DNA of 29,596 nucleotides from Syntrophobacterales bacterium (lineage in GTDB: Bacteria > Desulfobacterota > Desulfobaccia > Desulfobaccales > 0-14-0-80-60-11): NCBI GenBank assembly GCA_023229795.1, contig JALNYP010000048.1, positions 1-29,596 on the forward strand. Reading direction: 5' to 3'. This document shows positions 6,439 through 12,959 of the stretch, one piece after another (position 1 is the stretch's first letter; every line of letters starts with the position of its first letter). The translations under genes were made by a program, and so were the position numbers. Below the pieces are notes generated by a model that worked only from the letters and a program-made list of their open reading frames with translations, was not told the origin of the DNA and ran no database searches.

Positions 6439-6481
6439 TTAATTTTATAGGCCCGTCTCTTAATGGAGGCGGGCTTTCTTT
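6439..6481 (+). repeat. decayed 5S-tail/terminator scar (first)
   Basis: TTAATTTTATAGGCCCGTCTCTTAATGGAGGCGGGCTTTCTTT aligns with the 5S flank and terminator (TTAATTTCATAG, CCCGTCTCTT, GAGGCGGGCTTT) of copy 5. The 5S part itself is gone. The hairpin is still intact and could terminate transcription after the hydrolase gene. Confidence 0.72.
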
Positions 6482-6597
6482 AGGTTGGGCAGACGGGGAC
6501 AATTATTTCCTTAATTGACGAGGTATCAAGATGTTATGCTTACGGAGAGGGAGAGGGCTGAGCTCCTGGATTTAAGTTGATGAAGATGGGAAGGCGG

Positions 6598-7794
6598 ATG
6601 AACAACCTTTTTTCAGATCGTATTGCGGATGTGCCCCGGTCTTTTATTCGGGAAATCCTCAAAGTGGCGATAGACCCCTCGGTGATCTCCTTTGCCGGGG
6701 GCTTGCCGAACCGGAATCTGTTTCCGGTGGCAGAGCTGAAGGCGGCGGCCAACCGGGTGTTCGACACCGCGGGCCGGGAGGCGCTGCAGTATGCCAATTC
6801 GGAGGGCTTTGCCGAATTGCGGGAATATATTTCCGGGAGATACCGGGAGAAGCAAGGTCTGGAAATTCCCGCCGACAATATTCTGATCACCAACGGCTCC
6901 CAGCAAGGCCTGGATCTGCTGGGCAAAATCTTCCTGAATCAAGGCAATGACGTGATCATCGAGGAGCCGGGGTATCTGGGGGCGATTCAGGCTTTTTCCG
7001 TTTATCGGGCCCGCTTTAATCCGGTGCCGGTCAGCGATGACGGCATGGAGACGGAGCGCCTCAAGGAAGTGTTAGCCAAGCGGGCGCCGAAACTGATGTA
7101 TCTGGTGCCCAATTTCCAGAATCCCTCGGGCATTACCTATACGGCCCGGAACCGGGAGGCGGTGGCGGAGTTGGTGAGGGGCAGGAACATCTTGGTGGTG
7201 GAGGACGATCCCTATCGGGAGTTGCGCTTCACCGGCACCCATAAGCAATCTTTCGGGAGGCTGCTGCCCGAGCATACTATCCTGCTGGGGTCGTTTTCCA
7301 AGATTATCGCCCCGGGTCTGCGCCTGGGCTGGATCGCGGCCCCGGCCCGGATCATGCCCAAGCTGATCGTGGCCAAACAGGCCTCCGATCTGCACAGCAA
7401 CCACTTCGCCCAACGGCTGATCCATCAGTATTTGACTGACAACGACATCGACCGCCATATCGAGAACATTGTACGGGTTTACGACCGGCAGCGGCAGGCA
7501 ATGGTCAGGGGCATCGAAAAATACCTGCCTCCTACGGTGGCGCATACGCATCCCGAAGGGGGCATGTTTATCTGGCTGACCCTGCCGCCGGGGGCTTCCT
7601 CTATGCGCCTCTTCGATCTGGCCATTCAAGACAAAGTGGCGTTTGTGCCCGGTAATCCGTTTTATGTGGATCGGCTCGAAACCGATACCTTGAGGCTCAA
7701 CTTTTCCTGTGTCGATGAGGAGACCATTGAGATAGGGATGCAGCGGCTCGGCCGAGCCGTGGAGAAGCTGCTGGACCAGGTTGGCGGTCAATAA
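6598..7794 (+). CDS. PLP-dependent class I/II aminotransferase (2-aminoadipate/aromatic type)
   Basis: A 398-residue cytoplasmic fold-type I aminotransferase. It opens with 'ISFAGGLPNRNLFP', typical of the LysN/ARO8/MocR-core branch. It continues with the cofactor phosphate region 'TNGSQQGLDLLG', the substrate/PLP Asn in 'PNFQNPSG', Asp/Tyr in 'VVEDDPYREL', the Schiff-base Lys in 'GSFSKIIAPGLRLGW' (about residue 235) and the carboxylate-binding Arg in 'LRLNFS'. No N-terminal GntR-type DNA-binding domain is present, so it is an enzyme rather than a MocR regulator. Several start codons are possible. I chose ATG 6598 because GGGAAGG lies just upstream and homologues begin near 'LFSDR'; TTG 6577 or ATG 6580 would add 6-7 residues. 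Likely role: 2-oxoacid transamination with a broad specificity. Confidence 0.9.
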   Translation: MNNLFSDRIADVPRSFIREILKVAIDPSVISFAGGLPNRNLFPVAELKAAANRVFDTAGREALQYANSEGFAELREYISGRYREKQGLEIPADNILITNGSQQGLDLLGKIFLNQGNDVIIEEPGYLGAIQAFSVYRARFNPVPVSDDGMETERLKEVLAKRAPKLMYLVPNFQNPSGITYTARNREAVAELVRGRNILVVEDDPYRELRFTGTHKQSFGRLLPEHTILLGSFSKIIAPGLRLGWIAAPARIMPKLIVAKQASDLHSNHFAQRLIHQYLTDNDIDRHIENIVRVYDRQRQAMVRGIEKYLPPTVAHTHPEGGMFIWLTLPPGASSMRLFDLAIQDKVAFVPGNPFYVDRLETDTLRLNFSCVDEETIEIGMQRLGRAVEKLLDQVGGQ

Positions 7795-7872
7795 AACTCG
7801 CGGGCCGGAGCGAGGGAGAAGCCGCCGCCGCAGAGGCTGGGAAGCCCGTCACCGTTAATGTCCCAGGGGCCG

Positions 7873-7906
7873 ACCGGTCTCTTGACAGACGCGGGTTTTC
7901 GTTTTT
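7873..7906 (+). repeat. decayed 5S-type terminator scar (second)
   Basis: ACCGGTCTCTTGACAGACGCGGGTTTTC shares the exact core GTCTCTTGACAGA with the terminator at 4491-4522. The stem is damaged (CCGGTC vs GACGCGGG), so terminator function is doubtful. It separates the aminotransferase from the GNAT gene. Confidence 0.6.
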
Positions 7907-7937
7907 AGGTGATAATGAACTCAGCTTGGGGCGGATT

Positions 7938-8420
7938 ATGGAGCAGGTGAATATCTCAGCGGCGGGGCCGGTCGACGCGGCGGCGATCCTGGCTATTCAA
8001 AAGCTGGCTTACGAGAGCGAGGCCAGGATTTATGAGGATTTTGCCATTCCGCCGCTCCTGCAGAGCCTGGAGGAACTCCGGGAAGAGTTTGCCAGGAAGG
8101 TTGTGCTCAAGGCAGCCGTGGGGGAGCGCCTCGTGGGCTCGGTGAGGGGGGATCTCGACGGCGAGACCTGCCGGGTGGAGCGCCTCAGCGTGCATCCGGA
8201 TTTTCAGGGCCGGGGGATCGGCTCGGCGCTGATGCATCGCCTGGAGCAGGTCTTTCCCGAAGCCCTCCGGATGGAATTGTTTACCGGGCACAAGAGCGCC
8301 AGGAACCTGCGCCTCTATCAAAAACTGGGGTACCGCTCCTTCCGGCAGGAGCAGATCACGGTTAACCTGACTTATGTCTTTTTGGAGAAAGAGGTGGAGC
8401 GGGCCGCATGGGCGCAATAG
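7938..8420 (+). CDS. GNAT-family N-acetyltransferase
   Basis: A 160-residue single-domain GNAT. Motif A reads 'VERLSVHPDFQGRGIGSALM', with the acetyl-CoA pyrophosphate loop Q-G-R-G-I-G at 90-95. Motif B includes 'ARNLRLYQKLGY' with the usual Asn (123) and Tyr (127). It transfers an acetyl group from acetyl-CoA to an amine; the substrate is unknown. I chose ATG 7938; the TTG at 7926 would add four residues and coincides with the GGGGCGG that probably serves as ribosome-binding site. GNATs are frequent cargo in gene-cassette arrays and in toxin-antitoxin pairs, but no antitoxin of the RHH type is next to it. Confidence 0.88.
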   Translation: MEQVNISAAGPVDAAAILAIQKLAYESEARIYEDFAIPPLLQSLEELREEFARKVVLKAAVGERLVGSVRGDLDGETCRVERLSVHPDFQGRGIGSALMHRLEQVFPEALRMELFTGHKSARNLRLYQKLGYRSFRQEQITVNLTYVFLEKEVERAAWAQ

Positions 8421-8502
8421 GACCGGCGTGCCCAGAGAACGCAACAGACTTGACAACCCAGGCTTCACAGGCCGGAGGCCGGTGCTACTATCAGAGGTAT
8501 GG

Positions 8503-8811
8503 ATGATGAAAAAGCTCATAATGGCGTTGATGTGCGGGATCTTGCTGGCCCCGATAGCTGCCTGGGGGCAAACCTGGATTGAGCCGCAGACGAAAAGTGA
8601 CGGCACCGTAATGGAAGGGCATTGGCAGAGCCAGGAGGATCTAAGAGAGAAGAGCTATTCGACTCCGGGCAAAATCAATCCCTATTCGGGACAATTCACC
8701 CCGTTTACCGACACCTACAAAAGGCCGCAGCCCGTGAACCCGCCGCCCAGACCCTTTGACCCAATAGCCCCGCTGAATACCCCGCCGGACTACAAGGTGA
8801 AGGGTTGGTAG
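8503..8811 (+). CDS. small secreted Pro-rich protein, unknown function
   Basis: A 102-residue protein. The signal peptide covers about residues 1-22, with cleavage near 'AAWG-QTW'. The mature part is short, low in hydrophobics and rich in Pro/Tyr/Gly ('INPYSGQFTPFTDTYKRPQPVNPPPRPFDP'), ending 'YKVKGW'. It may be an extended, surface-associated polypeptide. GAGG lies 5 bases before ATG 8503, with a second ATG immediately after. A longer reading frame starting at 8374 overlaps the GNAT gene and reads through non-coding DNA; I reject it because it buries the signal peptide. The gene follows the GNAT by about 80 bases. Confidence 0.7.
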   Translation: MMKKLIMALMCGILLAPIAAWGQTWIEPQTKSDGTVMEGHWQSQEDLREKSYSTPGKINPYSGQFTPFTDTYKRPQPVNPPPRPFDPIAPLNTPPDYKVKGW

Positions 8812-9037
8812 GCAGCCCACCCGCATTATCCTGAAATTTCCGGCGGCCGGAGCGAGCGGGTTATACTCGTTATACTCGTGGCCAAAATTTTTTCTTACCC
8901 TCCCTCACCCAACCTTCTCCCCCTGCTGAGGGGAAGCACTGGGACGCCCGCACCACGGGCGGTGATTACAGCGCAGACGTCCTGGCCCGGAGCCGGGTGT
9001 TAAAGCCCTTCTGTCAGGGGGCTTGAAGAGGGAGAGA

Positions 9038-9091
9038 CGGGGATCAGACCTGCCAGCGCTGGATTCTTAGACGGCAGCGGCCTGATCCCCG
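9038..9091 (-). terminator. long hairpin downstream of the PLD nuclease gene
   Basis: A perfect 10-base inverted repeat CGGGGATCAG (9038-9047) / CTGATCCCCG (9082-9091) has an imperfect inner stem (CAGCGCTGG). It starts 7 bases beyond the minus-strand stop codon. No T-run follows, so it could be a processing/stability hairpin rather than a strict terminator. The rest of 8812-9037 shows only C/T-rich intergenic repeats and no gene. Confidence 0.5.
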
Positions 9092-9097
9092 CATCTA

Positions 9098-9679
9098 TCA
9101 GGGGGAATCTTCGGGGTCGCGGTAGGCCACGCTATGGCGCAGATGTTGGAAAAAATTGTCCCGGTAGGCCAGAGTGAGGTCGGGCATATCCTCGAGGACC
9201 AGGAGATTTTCGGCGTTCTTGGTTTCGGCCCCCGCGGTGAAATTAAAGGAGCCGGTGATCACCACCCGGTTGTCAATGAGCATGATTTTATTGTGGGCGA
9301 TGGCGTGCTTGTCGTCGATGAACACCGGGATGTCCATGTGCTTCAGGAAGGTGGCCGCGGAATATTTTTGGGTGCGGTTGGATTTATCCAGGATGGCGGT
9401 GATCTTGACGCCGCGCTTGTGGGCCTGGATAAGGGCCTGGGCGATGGGCTTGCTGGTAAAAGAGTAAGCCTGGAGGAGGATTTCGGTCCTGGCCTGGTTA
9501 ATCTGCTTGAGGATGGCGTCGGTGCAGCCGCCGTGGGGAGAGAAATAGACCTGGATGGAGCCGGCCCGGGCCAGGCCGGCGCTAGCGAGGAGTAATACTA
9601 AGACTAGGCAGGCGCAGGCTCTTGTCGCCATGGCTGGTCTCAATGAGGGGAGTGAACCGGGGCAGGCCGTTTGCGTCAT
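9098..9679 (-). CDS. secreted phospholipase D-family endonuclease (Nuc-like)
   Basis: A 193-residue protein with one HKD motif: H129-x-K131-x4-D136, followed by G143-S144-x-N146 ('HNKIMLIDNRVVITGSFNF'). One HKD per chain and this length are typical of the Nuc/BfiI-type non-specific endonucleases, which act as dimers. A hydrophobic signal peptide spans about 21-38 with cleavage near 'ARA-GS', so it is exported. ATG 9679 has AAGGAG 9 bases upstream and gives a long n-region; an internal ATG at 9631 would give a more usual signal peptide but has no clear ribosome-binding site. It follows the protease gene by 13 bases, indicating an operon. Probable role: extracellular or periplasmic DNA/RNA degradation. 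Confidence 0.87.
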   Translation of the reverse strand: MTQTACPGSLPSLRPAMATRACACLVLVLLLASAGLARAGSIQVYFSPHGGCTDAILKQINQARTEILLQAYSFTSKPIAQALIQAHKRGVKITAILDKSNRTQKYSAATFLKHMDIPVFIDDKHAIAHNKIMLIDNRVVITGSFNFTAGAETKNAENLLVLEDMPDLTLAYRDNFFQHLRHSVAYRDPEDSP

Positions 9680-9692
9680 AAGCCGGGGCTCC

Positions 9693-10433
9693 TTAATTCA
9701 CCTGCATCTGCGGGCGGGGTACATTCACCCCGGGGCGCGGCGGCAGGGCCTTGCCGCCGGCGTCCTGGCCCGGCAGCGGCCGGGGAGGACCATCGCGCAG
9801 GGCGAGGACACGATAACCGGGCACGGCAAAATTGATATTCTGGCCCCGCACCTGGAAGGTGGCGATGCCGATGACCTGGCCCTGCATATTCACCACCGGG
9901 CCGCCGCTGGAGCCGGGAGAAATGGGGGCCGAGGTTTGCAAGAACTCCCCGCGGTCTTTGATGGTGCGGACGGCCGACACCAGCCCCTCGCTCACGGTCT
10001 GCTCCAGTCCCAGGGGGCTGCCCAACACCACCACGCGCTCGCCGATCTCGGGCCGGACGCTACTTACCGTCAGGTAATGGGGGGCGCCCCCGGGGAGGTT
10101 CACCGTCAGCTTGACCAGATCGGCCTTGGGGTCCACCGCCACCATCCCGGTCAGGGGATAAATCTCGCCTTTGGGGAGCCTTACCTCGGCCCGGGCCACT
10201 CCTTTGATGACGTGCAGGTTGGTGATGAGGCAACCTTGGGGATCGACGAAGACACCGCTGCCGATACGGATAGGTTTGCCCTGGGCGTTAAACCCGACCA
10301 CGGTCACCACCGCGGGGATAATCTCTTTAATCAGAGTGGGGAGACTCTCCTGGGCCCGGACCGGCCGACCTCCGGCGCTGGCCAGCACCAGGAGGAGAAT
10401 GGCTGGCGCGATCCCGATTTTGAGGCTACTCAT
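9693..10433 (-). CDS. secreted trypsin-like serine protease (S1C, DegP/HtrA-type protease domain)
   Basis: A 246-residue protein. The signal peptide spans about 1-28 ('RPVRAQES'). The chymotrypsin-fold catalytic triad is visible: His74 in 'TNLHVI', Asp105 in 'DPKADLVKL' and Ser176 in 'SPGSSGGPV'. The C-terminus is a short Pro/Arg-rich tail in place of the PDZ domains of DegP, so the quality-control/oligomerisation functions of full HtrA proteins are probably missing. The start is ATG 10433, with GGGGG about 5 bases upstream; a TTG one codon earlier is possible. First gene of a two-gene unit with the PLD nuclease. Confidence 0.86.
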   Translation of the reverse strand: MSSLKIGIAPAILLLVLASAGGRPVRAQESLPTLIKEIIPAVVTVVGFNAQGKPIRIGSGVFVDPQGCLITNLHVIKGVARAEVRLPKGEIYPLTGMVAVDPKADLVKLTVNLPGGAPHYLTVSSVRPEIGERVVVLGSPLGLEQTVSEGLVSAVRTIKDRGEFLQTSAPISPGSSGGPVVNMQGQVIGIATFQVRGQNINFAVPGYRVLALRDGPPRPLPGQDAGGKALPPRPGVNVPRPQMQVN

Positions 10434-10464
10434 CAATCCCCCGAATAGGATGCCAGGTTTCTCA

Positions 10465-10495
10465 AGGCGGGATGCGCTACGCTTTCCCGCCCTAC
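10465..10495 (-). repeat. dispersed palindromic repeat A, third copy (inverted)
   Basis: Read on the minus strand it is GTAGGGCGGGAAAGCG followed by TAGCGCATCCCGCC, almost identical to 2366-2398. It lies upstream of the protease gene. A C-rich CCCTAGCCC..GGGGGAGAGGG hairpin (about 10515-10550) and an AGGCTAAAGTCTGCGGCTAC-type repeat (about 10661-10682) fill the rest of this gap. Confidence 0.7.
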
Positions 10496-10697
10496 AAGCT
10501 GAGCCGCTCGCCCCCTTACCCTAGCCCTTTCCCCCAAGGGGGAGAGGGAATGAAGGGAAGGAATCTTTGGCGATTGGTACGATGTTGGCTTCCGTTGATT
10601 CTTATCCGAGTTGCGGGCCTTTGGCAATCTCTTTCCCGAATCTTGCGGACGCGAACGGTGCAGGCTAAAGTCTGCGGCTACAAAAAATAGCTTGTGG

Positions 10698-10726
10698 TTG
10701 GCCCGCCTCCCATCCCCGGTTACAAT
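10698..10726 (+). promoter_or_regulatory. promoter of dinB, giving an apparently leaderless mRNA
   Basis: TTGGCC (10698-10703), a 17-base spacer and TACAAT (10721-10726). Transcription would begin about 7 bases later, at or next to the ATG at 10735. No Shine-Dalgarno can be seen. No LexA-type operator was recognised. Confidence 0.5.
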
Positions 10727-10734
10727 GACTCATC

Positions 10735-11814
10735 ATGCGTATTATCGGGCATCTGGATATGGACGCGTTTTTTGCGGCCATCGAAGAGCGGGAACACCCG
10801 GAACTTAGGGGGCGGCCCGTGGTGGTGGGGGCCGACCCCGAGGGCGGGCACGGGCGGGGGGTGGTGTCCACCGCCAATTATCCGGCCCGGGTTTTCGGCA
10901 TCCATTCGGCCATGCCGATTTCCCGGGCCTGGAAACTGGCTGAAGCCGCCCGGCGCCGGGGACAGCCGGCCACGGTCTTTGTCCGGGTCAGTCACCGGCG
11001 CTACGGGGAGGTGTCGGAGAAGATCATGGCCATTGTGCGCGGGCACGCTCCGGTGGTGGAGGAAGCCAGCATCGACGAGGCCTATTTCGATTTGAGCTTT
11101 GCCGGGTCCTTTGCCGGGGCGGCGGACGCGGCCCGGCGGATCAAGGCGGAGATTAAGGCCCAAGAGGGGCTCACCGCATCCATCGGCATCGGTCCCAACA
11201 AGCTCATTGCCAAGATCGCCTCGGATTTCCAGAAACCGGACGGCCTGACGGTGGTCACGGAGGCCGAGGCCGAAGATTTTCTGGAACCCTTGCCGGTGCG
11301 GAAAATCCCCGGGATTGGCCCCAAGACGGAGCAATCCCTGGCCCGGCTGGGTATTAAAACCGTCAGAGATTTAAAGAGGTTTACCCCGGAGGAACTTCAG
11401 GACCGGTTCGGCAAGTGGGGCACGGAACTCTATGAGCGGATTCGGGGCCGGCATGAGAGCCCCCTGGTGACCGAGTGGGAGCCCAAATCCGTGGGAGAGC
11501 AGGAGACCTTTGCCAAAGACAACCTGGACCTGGGGTTCATCTTCGACCGCCTCTGGGAACTGTGCCGGGGCGTTTGGCGGCGGTTTGGGGCCGAAGGCTT
11601 TCAGACGTTTCGGACCGTAGTGGTGACGGTGCGCTTCGCGGATTTCGACACCTCAACCCGGTCTTACACCCTGGCGCAACCCGCGGCCTCGCCGCGCCTC
11701 CTGACCTTTGAGGCAATGAAGCTCTTGATGCCCTTTCTGGATCGCCGGGAGAACCCCCGGGGCAAACTCATCCGGTTGATCGGGGTTAGGGTGGAAAAGC
11801 TGGGGAAGGAATGA
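10735..11814 (+). CDS. dinB: DNA polymerase IV (Y-family translesion polymerase)
   Basis: A 359-residue protein. The palm catalytic residues are Asp8 ('HLDMDAFFAAIE') and Asp114-Glu115 ('ASIDEAYFDL'). The thumb helix-hairpin-helix 'KIPGIGPKTEQSLARLGI' is followed by the little-finger domain ('SVGEQETFAKD'). It copies damaged DNA during lesion bypass. The protein stops right after the last little-finger strand ('LIGVRVEKLGKE'). The usual C-terminal sliding-clamp-binding peptide (QLxLF/L type) is not visible, so recruitment to the clamp may be weak or use an internal site. Single-gene transcription unit with no neighbours on the same strand. Confidence 0.95.
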   Translation: MRIIGHLDMDAFFAAIEEREHPELRGRPVVVGADPEGGHGRGVVSTANYPARVFGIHSAMPISRAWKLAEAARRRGQPATVFVRVSHRRYGEVSEKIMAIVRGHAPVVEEASIDEAYFDLSFAGSFAGAADAARRIKAEIKAQEGLTASIGIGPNKLIAKIASDFQKPDGLTVVTEAEAEDFLEPLPVRKIPGIGPKTEQSLARLGIKTVRDLKRFTPEELQDRFGKWGTELYERIRGRHESPLVTEWEPKSVGEQETFAKDNLDLGFIFDRLWELCRGVWRRFGAEGFQTFRTVVVTVRFADFDTSTRSYTLAQPAASPRLLTFEAMKLLMPFLDRRENPRGKLIRLIGVRVEKLGKE

Positions 11815-11893
11815 AAGAATTTTGAGGGGAGGGCCAGGGGCTTCCGCAGGCAAGACGCGGGTGGTGACACTTGTTTGATGGCGCGGTATAAGG

Positions 11894-11950
11894 TGCCCAA
11901 GCAGAGCTTGGGCCAAAAATATTCGTTCCCAAGCGGAGCTTGGGAACGAG
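11894..11950. repeat. paired CTTGGG palindromic repeat
   Basis: Two adjacent hairpins, GCCCAAGCAGAGCTTGGGC and CGTTCCCAAGCGGAGCTTGG(GAACG), separated by about 12 bases. The same two-hairpin unit occurs at 14213-14268. It resembles the widely dispersed 'cgttcccaagc...gcttgggaacg' intergenic repeats seen in many environmental bacteria. Confidence 0.75.
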
Positions 11951-11967
11951 GTGCCTCCATAAGGAGC

Positions 11968-12762
11968 TTAGATAATGGAGCGCACGACGCCGCCGTCCAC
12001 CCGCACCGCGGCGCCGTTGGTGGCCGAGGCCAGGGGGCTGGCCAGGTAGGTCACCATGGCGGCTACTTCGTCAGTAGCGGCGAAGCGCTGCAGCAGGGAG
12101 GTGGGGCGCACGGTGCGGAAGAACTCCTTCTCCACTTCCTCCGGCGTCAGGTTCCGGGCCGCGGCCAGTCCGGCGATGAAGCCGGCGACGCCCTCGGAAC
12201 GGGTGGGGCCGGGGAGCACCGCGTTCACCGTGACGCCCGTGCCGGCGGTGGTTTCGGCCAGGCCGCGGCTTAAGGCCAGGTACATGGCCTTGGTGACGCC
12301 GTAGTGGATCATCTCCACCGGGATGTTGACCCCGGACTCACTGGACAGGAAGATGATACGGCCCCAGTCCGCGGTTAACATGGCCGGCAGGTAGTGGCGG
12401 GAGAGGCGGACGCCGTTCATGAAGTTGACCTCGATGATGGCCTGCCAGTGGGCGTCGCTAATTTTTTCAAAGGGCCGATTCTCGTACATCCCCAGGTTGT
12501 TGATCAGGATATCCACCGCGGGAAAACGGCGGATGGCCGCCGCGGCCCCCTCAGGTTTGGCCAGGTCCGCCGCCAGGCCCTCGAGTTTGGCCTGGGGATG
12601 AACCTTCCTAACCTTCTCCATGGCGCCTTTCACCCGGTCCTCGGTGCGGCCGTTGACGATCACCCGGGCCCCTTCCGCCGCCAGGGATTTGGCAATGGCC
12701 AGGCCGATGCCAGCGGTGGAGCCGGTTACCAGGGCGAGTTTGTTGTCTAGTTCGAGGTCCAT
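11968..12762 (-). CDS. short-chain dehydrogenase/reductase
   Basis: A 264-residue classical SDR. The N-terminal NAD(P) motif is T-G-S-T-A-G-I-G (13-20), followed by 'NNLG' (88-91). The catalytic residues are Ser140/141 in 'IIFLSSES', Tyr154 and Lys158 ('HYGVTKAM'). The C-terminus ends 'GAAVRVDGGVVRS', the usual last strand. 'VNGRTEDR' after strand 2 carries an Arg that would favour NADP(H). It is related to 3-oxoacyl-ACP reductase-like enzymes, substrate unknown. I chose ATG 12762 (GAAGG 5 bases upstream) rather than 12786, which adds eight residues without a ribosome-binding site. Confidence 0.92.
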   Translation of the reverse strand: MDLELDNKLALVTGSTAGIGLAIAKSLAAEGARVIVNGRTEDRVKGAMEKVRKVHPQAKLEGLAADLAKPEGAAAAIRRFPAVDILINNLGMYENRPFEKISDAHWQAIIEVNFMNGVRLSRHYLPAMLTADWGRIIFLSSESGVNIPVEMIHYGVTKAMYLALSRGLAETTAGTGVTVNAVLPGPTRSEGVAGFIAGLAAARNLTPEEVEKEFFRTVRPTSLLQRFAATDEVAAMVTYLASPLASATNGAAVRVDGGVVRSII

Positions 12763-12855
12763 AATAACCTTCTCCCTGTTCTGCAATCCATAGATTTTTA
12801 AAATTTAATCTAATCACTCAGTTTGCGGGATCAATCAACTCTGCCCAAAGGGGGA

Positions 12856-12878
12856 GGGCGGACACGCAGGTCCGCCCC
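12856..12878. repeat. palindromic repeat GGGCGGAC..GTCCGCCC
   Basis: GGGCGGACACGCAGGTCCGCCC followed by CTACGG. A similar unit is at 21745-21767 (GGGCGGACACTTAGGTCCGCCC). It lies in the divergent region between the SDR and pentapeptide-repeat genes. Confidence 0.65.
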
Positions 12879-12959
12879 TACGGAAAGTCAAGAGGCGTAA
12901 AGATATTTGCCGAATACATTGATCTTTTGGAGAAATCACGGTAAGAGAGCGGAAGGCTA

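Noticed and set aside
8450..8491. Promoter TTGACA ... TACTAT before the small secreted protein
   Set aside because: The spacing is about 30 bases, too long for sigma-70.
8374..8502. Upstream extension of the Pro-rich secreted protein
   Set aside because: It overlaps the GNAT gene end and would hide the signal peptide. The ATG at 8503 has a ribosome-binding site.
9134..10524. Long plus-strand frames opposite the nuclease and protease genes
   Set aside because: They are antisense shadows in GC-rich DNA; the minus-strand frames carry signal peptides and full catalytic motifs.
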